64,000 nt of DNA from assembly GCF_000003195.3 (NCBI RefSeq), contig NC_012870.2:36086741-36150740 (forward strand), in the 5' to 3' direction. Positions within the stretch are counted from its first letter, which is position 1, and each line of letters starts with the position of its first letter. The stretch is from Sorghum bicolor. Lineage: Eukaryota > Streptophyta > Magnoliopsida > Poales > Poaceae. Made by a program: the position numbers and the translations under genes. Of the stretch, positions 10,316-22,985 are shown piece by piece. Under the pieces are notes generated by a model. It was not told where the DNA came from. It saw only the letters and a program-made list of their open reading frames with translations, and did no database searches.

Positions 10316-13300
10316 ATGGCCAACACTAGGAGGAACAGGAGGGGTGAGGACTTGCCACCACCATCACCACCACCTCCTACTATGGAGCAGCTGATGATGA
10401 TGCAAACACCACTGCTGCAGCAGTTGGCTCAAAATATGCAGAACAATGGAAATGGAAATGGAAACGCACCTCCTCATGTTAGGGACAAGAGAGGAGAATT
10501 CTTGAAGGGACATCCACCTGTTTTCAAACACTCCACCGACCCTCTCGAAGCTGATGACTGGCTTCGTGCTATTGAAAGACAACTGGAGATTGCACAGTGT
10601 GATGACAGAGAGAAAGTGTTGTATGCAGCAGGGCAACTGCAAGGAGCTGCCCTTGATTGGTGGGATTCGTTCCATTTTGGTCGTACAGATGCTGACCCCA
10701 TAACCTGGATGGAATTCCGTAATGCTTTCTGCTCCCACCATGTCCTTGCTGGGCTAATGAAACTAAAAAAGAAGGAATTTCTCTCCCTCAAGCAAGGAGG
10801 TATGTCTGTTGCTGAATATCGTGACAAGTTCATACAATTATCACGATATGCTCCCACTGAAGTGGAGAACGATGAAAATAGGCAGGAACTATTCATGGAA
10901 GGTCTGAATGATGGGCTCCAGTATCAACTGCTATCCCACACCTTTGCAAGTTTTCAGTATCTGGTAGATAAGGCTTTGGTGATTGAAAACAAATGCCGTC
11001 AGATGGAAGATAAGAAAAGGAAGTTCGAAGGACAACAGTCAGGAAACAACACACGTACCCGTACCAATCCCCAGCAAGCTTATCCACAGCAACGATATCA
11101 AGGTCAGTCGAGTCTGATCAATCGTAATCAACAACCACAACGTGCACAGCAGCAGCATCAGTACAGAGCTCCTAACCAACGTCAGCAACCAGTCAATAAT
11201 GCTCCAGTAAAGACAAATGTTCCCAATGCTCCACCAAAGAATGGTGCACCAAAAGCACCAAATGCTAACAATGATAACAAATGCTACAGCTGTGGTGAGC
11301 CAGGACATTACTCCAATAGGTGCCCCAAGAAGATGGCCCAAAACAATATCAGAGGAAGAGTAAATCATGTGACAGCCGAGGCGGCACAGGAGGCACCGGA
11401 CGTGATGCTCGGTATGTTTCCAGTTAACTCAAGCCCCGCTACAGTTTTATTCGATTCCGGTGCATCACATTACTTTATTGCTCAGTCATTTGTCAAGAAA
11501 TATGATATACCCATGATTGCTATGAAAAAATCCATGATACTTAGCTCACCTGGAGCAGAAATGCAGGCTACCCTTAGATGCCCTCTAGTGAACATCACCT
11601 TAAGGGGGGTAGAGTTTACACTTAGCCCAGTGGTTTTGAAAACTTCTGGTATTGATGTTATCTTGGGTATGGAATGGTTGAAATAGAGAAAGGCAGTTAT
11701 ACAATGTGATAGCAAAACAGTTCGGTTAATGACACCTTCAGGCCAGCAGATGGAGGTAGAAGTTAGTATGTCAGCTAAACAGTACTATACAGTTAATCAA
11801 CTAAAGGGGACATCAATAGAGGACATACGAATAGTGAATGAATATCCGGACGTTTTCCCTGAGGAACTGCCAGGTATGCCACCTGACCGTGACATTGAGT
11901 TTATAATTGAACTTTTACCTGGAACTGCACCCATAGCTAAAAGACCATATAGAATGGGAGTGAATGAAATAGCAGAACTTAAGAAGCAATTAAGAGAATT
12001 GCTAAATAAGGGTTATGTTCAACCAAGTTCCTCACCTTGGGGAGCACTAGTGTTATTCGTAGAAAAGAAAGATGGGACACAAAGAATGTGTATAGATTAC
12101 AGATCGCTTAATGACGTTACAATTAAGAACAAGTATCCACTCCCTAGAATCGATGACCTGTTCGACCAGTTGAAAGGAGCTTGTGTGTTTTCTAAGATAG
12201 ACCTTCGGTCTGGTTATCATCAGTTGAGGATAAGACGATCTGATATCCCTAAAACTGCTTTTGTGACTCGATACAGACTATATGAGTTTACAGTCATGTC
12301 CTTTGGCTTGACAAATGCAACTGCCTACTTTATATATTTGATGAACAAAGTATTCATGGAATACCTTGACAAGTTCTTGGTTGTGTTCATTGATGACATA
12401 CTTGTGTTCTCTAAGAATGAGATAGAACATGAGAAACACTTGAGATTGGTGCTGCAGAAGCTTAGGGAACATCAACTCTATGCTAAGCTTAGTAAGTGTG
12501 TATTCTGGTTAAAAGAGGTATCTTTCCTTGGGCACATCATCTCTAACGGAGGGGTAGCAGTGGACCCGAAAAAGGTTCAAGATGTGCTAAGCTAGAAGCC
12601 ACCTAAAGATGTGAGTGAAATTAGGAGTTTCCTTGGAATGGTCGGGTACTATATAAGATTCATTGAGGGTTTCTCTAAGTTAGCCAAACCAATGACCGCT
12701 CTGCTAGAAAAGAATGCCAAATTTATATGGTCTAAAGAGTGCCAAGCTAGTTTCGAAGAATTGAAAAAGAGACTGACTTCTACCCCCGTACTCATCATAC
12801 CTGATATCACTAAGAGTTTCTCTATCTACTGTGATGCCTCTCGGCAAGGTCTGGGTTGTGTGCTGATGCAAGAAGGCAGAGTTGTGACCTATGCCTCTAG
12901 ACAATTCAGGAAACATGAGTTGAACTACCCGACCCATGATTTAGAGTTAGCAGCCGTGGTGCATGCTCTGAAAATATGGAGGCACTACCTAATCGGTCAT
13001 AAATGTGAAATTTATACCAAACATAAGAGTTTGAAATATATCTTCACTCAGTCTGATTTGAACTTAAGGCAACGAAGATGGTTGGAACTGAATAAGGACT
13101 ATGACTTGGAAGTACACTATCACCCGGGTAAAGCTAATGTAGTTGCAGATGCCCTGAGTAGGAAGAGCTATGTTAATATGGCTTATGTTACTCAGTTACC
13201 TAAGGAGTTGTGTGAAGAATTTGAACATCTGAACTTGGGTATAGTGGCTAACACTATGGAATTGGAGGTTGAACCCACACTAGAACAAGATATCCGTAAA

Positions 13301-14734
13301 GGACAGCTTGAAGATGAGAAAATTAAAGATATTGCTGAACGGATAGTGATCGGTAAGGCACCAGGTTTTCACATGGATGACCAGGAAATAGTATGGTTTG
13401 GTAAGAGGATTTGTGTACCCGAGATCAAGTCTATTAGAGAGACTATTCTGAGAGAAGCTCATGATTCAGCCTATTCTATACACCCGGGTAGCACTAAAAT
13501 GTACCTCGACCTTAAAGAAAGATATTGGTGGTATGGCTTGAAAAGAGATATAGCGGAATATGTGGCTATATGTGATATGTGCCAAAGAGTAAAAGCAGAA
13601 CATCAGAGACCAGCAGGATTACTTCAACCCATGAAAATACCTGAGTGGAAGTGGGAAGAAGTTGGGATGGATTTTATAGTGGGACTACCTCGAACACAGA
13701 AAGGATACGATTCTATATGGGTTATTGTAGATCGATTAACCAAGGTAGCTCACTTCATCCCTGTCAAGACTACCTATTCTGGGGCAAAGTTGGTAGAATT
13801 GTACATGGAAAGGATTGTGTGTTTACATGGGGTGCCAAAGAAAATTGTTTCTGATAGAGGGACACAGTTTACATCACACTTTTGAAAGAAACTACATGAG
13901 TCCATGGATACAAAATTGAATTTTAGTTCGGCCTACCATCCTCAAACAGATGGGCAGACAGAAAGAACAAATCAAATACTGGAAGATATGTTAAGATCTT
14001 GTGCCCTGCAATACGGGACAAGTTGGGACAAAAGTTTGCCTTATGCAGAGTTCTCCTATAATAATAGTTATCAGAAGAGTCTCAAAATGGCACCTTTTGA
14101 GGTATATGGCAGGAAATGCAGGACACCACTGTTTCGAAGTCAAACTGGGGAAAGTCAAGTTTTTGGGCCAGAGATTTTGCAAGAAGCAGAGAAACAGGTG
14201 CACACAGTAAGACAGAACTTGAAAATAGCACAATCTCAACAGAAATGTTATGCAGACACAAGGAGAAGGGATTTGGAATTTTAGATAGGAGATTATGTGT
14301 ATCTCAAGGTCTCACCTATGAGAGGAGTCAAGAGATTTCATACCAAGGGGAAGTTGTCTCCTAGGTATGTGGGTCCCTTTAAGATCATTACTAGGACAGG
14401 AGAAGTAGCCTATCAACTGGAGTTACCTGAGCAACTCTCTAGTGTTCACAATGTCTTCCATGTGTCACAGCTTAAGAAATGTCTGAGAATACCCGAAGAA
14501 CAGTTACCTCTAGAAGAGCCTGATGTTCAAAAAGATCTTTCCTATAAAGAATATCCTGTAAGAATTTTGGAGACAGCAGAAAGAATCACCAGGAGCAAAG
14601 TCATAAGAATGAGCAAAGTACAGTGGAACAGGCATTCTAAAGACTAAGCAACGTGGGAAAGAGAGGATGATTTGAGATCTGAGTACCCTTATCTTTTTGA
14701 GCCATCCGAATCTCGAGGACGAGATTCATCCTAA
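10316..14734 (+). pseudogene. gag-pol of H (Tekay chromovirus), five nonsense codons, no frameshift
   Basis: One frame throughout. I start at ATG 10316 (MANTRRN); an ATG at 10301 is also in frame. Order: gag with a CCHC zinc knuckle (CYSCGEPGHYSNRC, 11282-11323); aspartic protease (FDSGASHY, about 11450); reverse transcriptase (FIDDIL at 12389-12403); RNase H (YCDASRQG, about 12830); integrase zinc finger (about 13465-13590); integrase core (GMDFIVG about 13666, SDRGTQF about 13850, DGQTERTNQ about 13950); chromodomain (about 14545-14690, [11 protein letters not shown]...ATWERED). Stops lie at 11684 (TAG), 12593 (TAG), 13883 (TGA), 14282 (TAG) and 14645 (TAA); the natural stop is 14732-14734. 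The chromodomain would guide integration to marked chromatin. Confidence 0.92.
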
Positions 14735-14745
14735 GGGGGTAGGTT
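14733..14745 (+). other. Polypurine tract of H
   Basis: AAGGGGGTAGGTT directly precedes the 3' LTR and overlaps the natural gag-pol stop codon. Confidence 0.75.
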
Positions 14746-17700
14746 TGTAACACCCTAAAAATTTATTTTCAAATTAGTATTTAATTTGGCATAATTATAG
14801 AAATTATTTGAGAATTGTTTAGGCAAAATAACAATTTTTGGAATTATTTAAAATAAACTATAAGGTCTAGAAACATGAAATGCTGCATTCATGCTGGTGC
14901 ATAATATTTTGATTGATGGTAAGATTAGGTTGTTTGGTTAAAAATCAATTCGATAGAAATTTATACAAATTTATAGCTCTGAAAAATATAAAAGAGTTTT
15001 TATTTTATTTTTATCCCCTTCACCGATTTTGGCTTAGCCCCAGACCCTGGCCCAGCTTCACCCCGTGCTCACCCCTGGCCTTGGGCCGTTGGCGGCCCAG
15101 CTCCCCGCCCCTCGCCCGCGACGCGCACGCGGCCCAGTGGCGCGGCCCGCTCCGCCGCGGACAGCCCGCGCGCTCTCCCCCTTCCCCCTCTCACTGCGCG
15201 GTAGGGCCCGCCTGTCGGCGCTCTCCCTTCCCCTTTCTCTCTCGCTGCACCGTGGGCCACTCGTCAACGCCTCCCCCTTTCTTCCTTGCTGAGCCGGGAG
15301 CGCGCGGCGGCATTCAACGCCATCACTCCCCCCCGCCTTCAAGCTCCGATTGATGGAGGCCATCAATCGGCCATCAAGCCGCCTTGATGCCGGGCTTAAT
15401 CACCCGAGCGTTCGCCCCCTCGACGCCCCTGCTCACCCTATAAAGCTCACGGCCGAGCTCTCCTTTCCCCCTTCCGTTCGTGAACCAAGCTCAATTCCCC
15501 CCAAATTCTCCGTCTCCAGGGCGCGGTAGACGCTTCGAACGTGCGCAACGCGTTCTCCTGGCTATACCGCGGCCGTAGGTACACTCCCCCTCTACCTTTC
15601 TTCACGTTTTGGTCGAAACCGAGCTCACCGTCGCCATTTCTCTCTCCCAGTCCGCCTCGCTCGTGGCCACGCTGCTCGGAGCTTTCCCAGACGCTGCGAA
15701 CACCTCCAGCGGGACCACGGTATAGCCTCGATGCTCCCCATGTCTTTAATTGTGAAATTAGGGCGCTCTAACGCCGAATCCGAGCCTCCCGAGGGCGCGG
15801 AAATGGCGCCACCGCGGGGCCGTCGTTCCGACGTGCTCCCCGCCCTTTCTTTTTACCCTATCGCGTTCGCCTCGTCGTGCTGGTCACCGTGGTAGCTTTA
15901 TTTTTGTTTGGCGTGGCCGGGAACGTGATTCCGGCGAGCTCCGAGGAGCTCACCTCGTCGGCGGCAATGGCACCGCCGTGGTTGGCCTCGGCTCAGGCGA
16001 GCGCCCCGCCTCCTTTCACCCAGGGCCATCCGATCTGTTTCTAACGGCCCAGATTACATACCCCTTCGGGGTTATGTAACCGGTCCACCGTGGGCCATGG
16101 GCGCGGTCCACAGGCGCTCGGTCGGCCGGTCCACGCGCACAGTGGTGGACCGAGCCAACCCCAGCGCGCCACGTGGCCCCCCTGTCGCCCAGCGACGCGG
16201 TCAACCGCAGACCGCTGGGAGTTTTGCGCTTTAACCCCCCTGTTTCAAGCAAATCAACCCGCAGTCGAACTTAGTTCAAAAGTATTTCTTTTTAATCCTA
16301 TTTTCTTATATTTTAAACCCTGTACTTTTATATAATAGTGCGCGCAGTCCAGAACCGTTAGAAATTCGTTTTACTTCTTTTAAATTCGTGTTTACTTCTT
16401 TTAAATTATATAATAATTTAGTTTTACTTCTTTTAAATTCGTTTTTATTCAGTTTATTCACAGAAATGCCATTCATTTTGTTTTGTGCATAACTTTCACG
16501 TTTTAAGTCCGATTAGAGTGATTCTTTCGCTCATGTGTTTGTACAAATGCGTAGAGTAGATTTATATACTTTTTAGTCACTGTTTTTACTGTTTGGTGTA
16601 CTCTTCTAATAGAACTCTATTTGTATGCATGTGATGATTGGATTGGATGCTTGATTGGTGTTTTGATCACGAATAGAAGGAGATCAAGTTGGGGTGGTTG
16701 AGGAGCAGTTTGTGGAGCTCTACCAGGAGGAAACTTTTGAGGAAGGCAAGTGTAATATAGGCTTCCTTGTACCTATGAACATTATTTAATTCATACATAT
16801 GCATGTGTCTAAATTGAAATACCTATAAGGACTTTACCTAGATAATTTTGTACCACAAATCCTTGATACCCATGGGAAGGTGTGCATTTATTTAGGTAGT
16901 TGCTGCTATGCTTAAAACCCAAATTAATAAGTTAACCTGATTAATTGGTATATGCAATGTGATAAAATATGTTCTAGTAACTTGGTTCAAGGGGCTAGAG
17001 CTTGGGTTTTGAAAGCTCTAAATTCGTCTCCATAAGGACTTAATCCTGAAGCGGCCACCCAGGAGGTCACGTACAATCCCGAGAGTCAAATGGCTCTGAC
17101 CTTAATCATATAACTAGTATGTCTCTAGCAAATTAGTAGGTACCGAAAGGTGCTAGAGGGGAGTGCCTCGTGGTGTATAGATGTCACTCCTACCTTGGTG
17201 TATAGTGTCGCGACCACATGTGCCTCTTGAAGGAGGTCGTCTATGCACAGTTGCCACTGAAACCTCGCGGCTACTATTTTGTTAGGGTGACTAGCGAAAG
17301 GTTAAGTAGTGGAACCCGGTCACACTTCCTCGGTAGAAGTGGTGTGGGCCTTGCAAACCCCGACACTAGGGAACCACGGCTCGGGGGTAAAGTTGTACAA
17401 TTTTTACTGAAATCTAAAACCTGTTATAACAGCCGAGCTCTCGGTCATGAGCGGCCTAGATCCTTCTTGGTTAGCGGGTACTTGGCTTTACTTGGGAAGG
17501 GTATTAATTTTGATTAATCACTTATGTAACCAGGGTTGGTTTATCATTAAAAGTAGCAAGTCTTGGTTAATAAAATATGAACAACTAAAATGCTAACCGC
17601 TGTTAAACCGAGTCAAGCCTTTGAGCCTTCATATACCCCTATGTTACACTTGCTAAGCATGGTGCGCTTACACTTGTTTATATTTCAATGAAAAACCCAG

Positions 17701-17984
17701 ATGGGTAACAGATGTGTGTACTGAGGAGTTCCCTGAAGATGTCCAGGACTTCTAGAGTGCTGGTGTTCACCAGTTGGTGTCCCTGTGGCAGCAAGGGCTT
17801 AGCTTTCCGCTTTATGTAATAATGTTGCCAATGAGCAAGACTATGTGAGATGTTTATGATGAATATGCGATGTAATAAAGTACTTTACTTTGATATAATT
17901 ACAATTTGTGATAATATGTGTGTTTCGACATCCTGGGCGCACATATTTGAGTACTTGGTTTTGTTATCAAAACTGGGTGCGACA
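14746..17984 (+). repeat. 3' LTR of H (3,239 bp)
   Basis: Pairs with 5185-8423, with the same termini and TATA box (15438-15444). Small indels differ: it lacks the 23-bp duplication but has an extra duplicated TTTTACTTCTTTTAAATT-type stretch near 16365-16445, so the equal lengths are a coincidence. It is followed by the TSD copy ATCGA at 17985-17989. Confidence 0.93.
15438..15444 (+). promoter_or_regulatory. TATA box in the H 3' LTR
   Basis: CTATAAA, the counterpart of 5884-5890. Confidence 0.5.
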
Positions 17985-19674
17985 ATCGACCTGTTGAAAC
18001 AAGAATAAATAAATTGCCGATAAGGTTAAAGATAACAAAGGAACTGAGGTATCGGTAAAGGACTTAAAATGTTATCGGGGACTTTGTAGTCGGAGTCAAT
18101 CATGCCGCGATATGTTTGAGCCGATACCCTGAATAGATGCTCCTTCCATTCTTCCCACCAATGTTTATACAACTGAGTTATGAAGAGAGTTGGAACCCAG
18201 GCCCATAGATCGATGCCTACCGTATCGGCATCTGGCTGGAGTTGAGCTATCCTAATCCACTCAAGTCTGCTGGTTATTGTCTCTCTTGGTTTTATCACAT
18301 CGACATAACAAAGTCTGATTGGCAGTTGACCAAAAGCCAGTTGGCGAGGCAGTGCCGATGGGTTGTAAAACTCATAGGTGGTGTTGATGTTCTTCCCACT
18401 GCCCAAGCTATTCACTGGAATTGCTCTCGGATTGATGACTATCATCATCAAATCATTATCCTTGTTGAGTGCATTGTCAAAATGGTGGAAGTTGAGCGGG
18501 AACCTGGTTTCTGGATCTTCGTAAGGCATCCATGCTCGCTAATCTTTGGAAAGGCCATCATACGGGGTTTGGAAGAATCGGTCGACCTGGTTTTTGTTGG
18601 AGGCAGTGCTAGGGAGAACTATAACAGCTTCACCATAATTGAGGGGTGAGCGAGTTGCCGATTCATCATCTGCCAGTTCATAATCTTCGGCGATATCTTT
18701 GGGGAATTGTTGTGCAAAGAAATCAAACCGAAGGCGTTTGTGCATATGAACATTGAGCCACATGTTGATGAACCACCAAGGGCCTCCTAGATTGCCGATG
18801 GGTTCACCTAGCAGAAGTTTCTTGGTTACATGATGAAGGAGGTGATGGATGGAGCCTAATAGGTATCAGCCAAGAGAGAATCAGCCACCATCGGCTAATC
18901 TTTCTGCTGTTGATAAGAAGACGGAGGTTGGTCCTACCGATCGGCCATAGAAGATGAATTTGTCTAGCTACATATTTAGAAAAGTGGCATGTTCTCGCTG
19001 ACCAACTGGTCCTGTTCTTTGATACTTCTGAATGTACCCTGACCAACCACTAATGTTGCGGGTCTCTAATTTGTGTTCGGCTTTGCGGCCGAATAGCTTG
19101 CCGTCATCGGCAGTTGCAATATCCAAGCCAGTGAGCATGAATACATTGGCAAGCGTAGGAGAAGCTGGGCCATGGCCAAAAATAAAGGCGTTGAACGTGT
19201 CTGACTAGAAATATGAAGCAGCTATCAGCATTGATTCATTTCTTTCCATATCGACAATGGACAGCCTGATGCACTGGTCTATTCTGCGTTCACCCCAATA
19301 TACTTCATTTGTGTTGCTAACCCTCAAAAACCAATCCTTCCATCCTTTGGTGGGGTTTGGCCAGGATCGGAAGGTGTCCTTCCATAGATCTAAAGAAAAA
19401 TTTTCGGCTCTAAAAGGTATCCTATTGGTTTCCGCATTTATCAAATCGGTAGGATCTGGGTCACCCAGTGGACCGAGGTATTGAAGATGGGGTTGTTCGG
19501 TAGAAATAACAATTTTCTCGCTCTGTTCCTAAAATTCGAAGATTGAAAGAATAGAGAGAAAGAAAGAAGAAGAAAAATGCTAAGTAAGTAGACTTGCAAA
19601 AAGTAAAGGGTTGCAGTAAAGGAAGAAAACGATGGGAATAGATTAACCTCAGGGACGACGAAGTTGACGGCCAT
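17985..19674 (-). pseudogene. Antisense PMD gene of G2, upstream exons
   Basis: Exon 1 is 19674-19648 (MAVNFVVPE); the intron donor GT follows at 19647 and the acceptor AG ends at 19529; the long exon 2 runs from 19528 to about 18068. It encodes the PMD-like domain seen in G1, with segments such as DSLDLWKDTF-like and YFWSDTFNAFIF. In-frame stops are present (for example near 19205, 18965 and 18235), and the exon 2 donor that reads ATTGTAAGTC in G1 is ATTTTAAGTC here, so the splice site is lost. H sits at the start of exon 3. Conservation of exon borders between two diverged copies argues that the gene was once spliced and expressed. Confidence 0.7.
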
Positions 19675-19825
19675 TTCTTCCCGAGGAAGAGAAGATCGAA
19701 GACTTGAAAGGTTGTTGGGGAGATTTTGCTGGGGTTCTTGAGCTCTTCGTCAATACCACCGCCAGAGAGATGAGTTTGGGGGGATGAAGGATGGCAAGAT
19801 GGAGAAGGAGTGCTGAGGAAAGAGG

Positions 19826-19833
19826 TATTTATA
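19826..19833 (-). promoter_or_regulatory. TATA box of the G2 antisense gene
   Basis: The minus strand reads TATAAATA about 150 nt upstream of the ATG at 19674, as in G1. Confidence 0.55.
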
Positions 19834-20224
19834 GGATAAAGTGAGCAGGGGTATTTCTGACTTATCTCTTTGCCGTATCCGTGAAAATCGAGAGTGTTCA
19901 GGTGGATATGGTAACTGTTCGCACGATAATCAAGGGATTGTGCAAGTGATTTGACAGCAAGTAATCATGATTTTAAGAGATATTTTACTATATAAGATCT
20001 CTTTGTCAGCTCATCGGTAGTCAACTCTAACAGAACGGTTGCTGATGAGTGGGTATTTAGGAGATTTGGTTCGGGTGGTTGAGAAATTCGAGGTGCATGC
20101 TGCAAACCCGAATTAAGGTTGTTTGGATTTGGTAATTAATTGCTGTCAGAAGGAAATAATTGTGAAAAGGCATCATTATCAGGAGAGAATTTCGGAGCAT
20201 TAAATGATTTTATACTCCAAAATT

Positions 20225-20234
20225 GGGGGGCATG
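20225..20234 (+). other. Polypurine tract of G2
   Basis: GGGGGGCATG immediately upstream of the LTR at 20235. Confidence 0.7.
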
Positions 20235-20956
20235 TGTTGACCCTGTGTTTTGACACGAGTCAGGAAGGTTAATGAAGCTTGGATCGGCAGATGGAGAAGT
20301 AACGACTAGCTAATAGAAAAGTTGTCGATGGCCTATGATATCGATGATAAGGCCTCAGGAGGGAGGTATGATTAAGTCTAGAAACAGTGGTTGATCGGTA
20401 CTGATGGTCGATGTTGACGATTGCCGATGGAGGATGAAGATGTCGATGATGGTACAAAGAGACGTGGGAGTCGTCGGCAGGAATAATTGTGGTGTGCCGA
20501 TCGTCCAAGATAGATAAATTATTGTTTTCTATAATTGTTAGAGTTTATTTTATGTACGAGTTCTATTTGATTTGGAATTAGAATCCTAGTTGTATCTAGT
20601 TGTAACTCTTTAGGATAGAGTATAAATATAGGCCTAGTAGCGATGTAAGAAGCCAATCCAATCAATCATACACAAAGTTTTTACATCTCTTTTTGCATCT
20701 ACTTTCGACGACTTCATCAAATCACATATTTTCTTTTACTTACGAATTCTTAAGAATTCTTCGAGTCATACTCGACGAGTTCTCGAGTTCCATCTGAATA
20801 CCTCTTGGCCGTGGCATTCGGGCGTATCGTTGTTGTCGGGACTAAAGTATTCAAGTTATCACCTTTGTCGATTGTAAGGTCAAATCGGTTGGCACGCCTT
20901 AACGTTGAAATCGGGTATTAGCCCTTTGTGTTTGCAGATTCACTTTTGCACCAACA
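20235..20956 (+). repeat. 3' LTR of G2 (722 bp)
   Basis: It runs from TGTTGACCCTG to CACCAACA and is homologous to 3087-3812, but with many substitutions. The TATA box is at 20621-20628. To its right begins F coding sequence, so this border is the insertion point of G2 in F; the expected TSD TTCTC (20957-20961) has its partner outside the window. Confidence 0.8.
20621..20628 (+). promoter_or_regulatory. LTR TATA box (G2)
   Basis: TATAAATA, matching 3478-3485. Confidence 0.6.
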
Positions 20957-22830
20957 TTCTCTTGAAGGAAAATGTCTCCTTCCTCCCCTTGATGTTGAAG
21001 TTGATCTTTGTAGCACTAGCATAGATGACAGCTCCCGAGGTGTTCAGGAATGGCCTCCCCAGGATAATGGGTGACCACTCATCAACACCGGTCTCAATCA
21101 CTACAAAGTCTACTAGGACGTATGAGGTACCAACTCGGACATAGATGTTCTTCAATATTCCTTTTGAAAAGCTCAGTGTCCGATCTGCAAGATGCAAACA
21201 CATGGTTGTATCTGATAAAGGATTAGTAAAGAATTTTTCATAGAGTACCCTAGGCATGATGTTGACACTTGAGCCAAAGTCATAGAGTGCTTCTAGGAAG
21301 TCAAGCATGTCGATGGAAATCGCGATGACATGGCGTCCTAGATCGCCTCTCTTGACTGGTAGAAGGTCATTACGTCTTCCTCCTATGGGGTTACTCCAGT
21401 AGTTACCTGCATCAAACATGTCTATAAGATTTGCAGATTCTAGCCCTTCCAGTTGTGATGGTATACCGGGGTTAGTAGCAGGAACAGCAGCAGCTATTTG
21501 ATTCAACTGAGATTCAATCATTTTATTAAAGCTAATTTGATTTTTGATGGTAGTAGAAAAATTATTCATTCTATTAGTTATATTTTCTAGCATTTTATCA
21601 TTAGATGCCAATTTCTTAGACAGATTATCCATTAGCTTTCCTTGATTAGATACTAACTCTCTCAGGGGTGAGAAATTATTATTGTTGTTGTAGGAATTGT
21701 TACCTTGATAATTACCTTAGTTAGCTGAGTAGTTAGGCCTTTGTTGATTCCAACCTTAATTTTGTTGAGGACGGTTATAGTAGTTGTTTTTATTACTATT
21801 GTTGATGTAGTTCACGTCCTCAAACATCTTAGGGCAGTGATTACCTGAGTGTCCAGTATCTTCACACTCCTCACAAGTCATGTGAGAGTCATAGACGTGC
21901 ATGACTTCTTTCTTGTTTTCAGTTTTATCATCGAGCTTCTTCATGAGTAGGTCTAGCTTTGCAGACAACATGTCTACCTCCTTGAGCTAGTGCATACCTC
22001 CACCCTTCTTGCGTGTCTGAGTTCTTTCTTTGTTCCAACCTTGGTTGGACGCCATCTTCTCCACAAGAGTTGTAGCTTGTGGTATGGTCAGTGACAAGAA
22101 TGCTCCTCCGGTTGCAGCATCCATGGTTTCATGGGTGCTATTACCGAGCCCATGATAAAAAGTCTGCATCAGTACCCAACTCTCCATTCCATGATGGGGA
22201 CATTCTAGGATGTAGTCTTGGAAGTGCTCCCATGTTTCTGGAACGGATTCATCATGGTGTTGCTGAAAACATGTAATCTTCCCATGGAGAGCATTGGTCT
22301 TGCCCATGGGAAAGAACTTGGCCAGAAAGTTGATGGAGCAGAGTGCACACGTACGTAGTATTCTTCTCCTTTGTTGCATAGAACCACTGCTTTGTTCTCC
22401 TCAATAGTGAGAATGGGAAGAGGCGAAGTAGTATGGCGTCTCTGGGAACGTCTTGAATGGTGAACATGCTGCAAATCTTCAGGAAGTGTTGGAGAAGAGC
22501 ACTAGCGTCTTCATGTGCCTTCCCATAGAACTGATTTGCTTGCACCATGTTGATGAGCCCAGGCTTGAGCTCAAATGTTCGCTCGATGTTTACTGCAGGT
22601 CTAGTACGGATGTTGTCCGTGGTGGGAGCCGAGAACTTGTGGATCGACTTGTTTGCCATGGCTTCGAACTCTGATGTCAAGTTCCGAATGAAACTTCGGT
22701 GATCTTCTAGATTTGATGGAGCTTTACGCTGAAGTGTTGACAATCTAACTTTCTTAAGCTTGGCTCTTGTTTTTCTGATTATTGCTTTGGGGTCGTCAAC
22801 GAAATTATCTGGAAGATCTCTTCTATTCAT
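20957..22830 (-). pseudogene. gag-protease region of F
   Basis: Starts at ATG 22830 (MNRRDLPDNF). The capsid-like region includes ILLRLFPFSLLRRTKQWFY near 22420-22370. The frame shifts near 22375 into a second segment (22379-21987) that holds CPHHGMESWVLMQTFYHGL. A zinc knuckle CEECEDTGHSGNHC lies near 21880-21840. The last segment (21632-20957) has a retropepsin-like fold: ALYDFGSSVNIMP, where DSG or DLG is usual, and IILGRPFLNTSGAV. A frameshift and several stops show it is dead, and the C-terminus is cut by the G2 LTR. Confidence 0.8.
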
Positions 22831-22967
22831 ACATCACCCTGCATAAAATAATAAAAATAGCAAAGTACAGGGGTAAAGCTGTATGAGAGAATTGATGATC
22901 TCAATCATATTAGTGATGCGAATGATGACTCATTATTCCTTATTCCCTCCTATTAGTAAAACAACCT
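22831..22967 (-). other. Leader between primer site and gag of F
   Basis: Short AT-rich 5' leader; nothing further recognised. Confidence 0.5.
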
Positions 22968-22985
22968 TCTCCGGCAACGGCACCA
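22968..22985 (-). other. Primer binding site of F (tRNA-Asp type)
   Basis: The minus strand reads TGGTGCCGTTGCCGGAGA, two mismatches from the tRNA-Asp complement TGGCGCCGTTGCCGGGGA that is typical of Athila elements. Confidence 0.7.

Larger units (their letters stand above)
5185..17984 (+). mobile_element. Element H: complete Tekay/Del-type Ty3-gypsy chromovirus
   Basis: 12,800 bp with two 3,239-bp LTRs, a 5-bp TSD (ATCGA), a tRNA-iMet type primer binding site, an upstream ORF0, a gag-pol frame ending in a chromodomain, and a polypurine tract. The order protease, RT, RNase H, integrase, chromodomain, the very long LTRs starting TGTAACACC, and the extra ORF before gag fit the Tekay/Del lineage (rice RIRE3/RIRE8 relatives). 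By eye the LTRs are about 95-97% identical. Gag-pol is inactivated by five nonsense codons. Confidence 0.92.
3813..20956 (+). mobile_element. Element G2: Tat-like LTR retrotransposon fragment, split by H
   Basis: Same family as G1. It is made of 3813-5184 and 17990-20956, separated by the Tekay element H. Removing H and one TSD copy restores an uninterrupted match to G1 at about 830-850 (GGGTCATCGACCT). It carries the antisense PMD gene, a polypurine tract (20225-20234) and a 722-bp 3' LTR. Its right border at 20956 abuts the gag-protease region of element F. The 5' part of G2 lies left of the window, behind G1. Confidence 0.7.
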
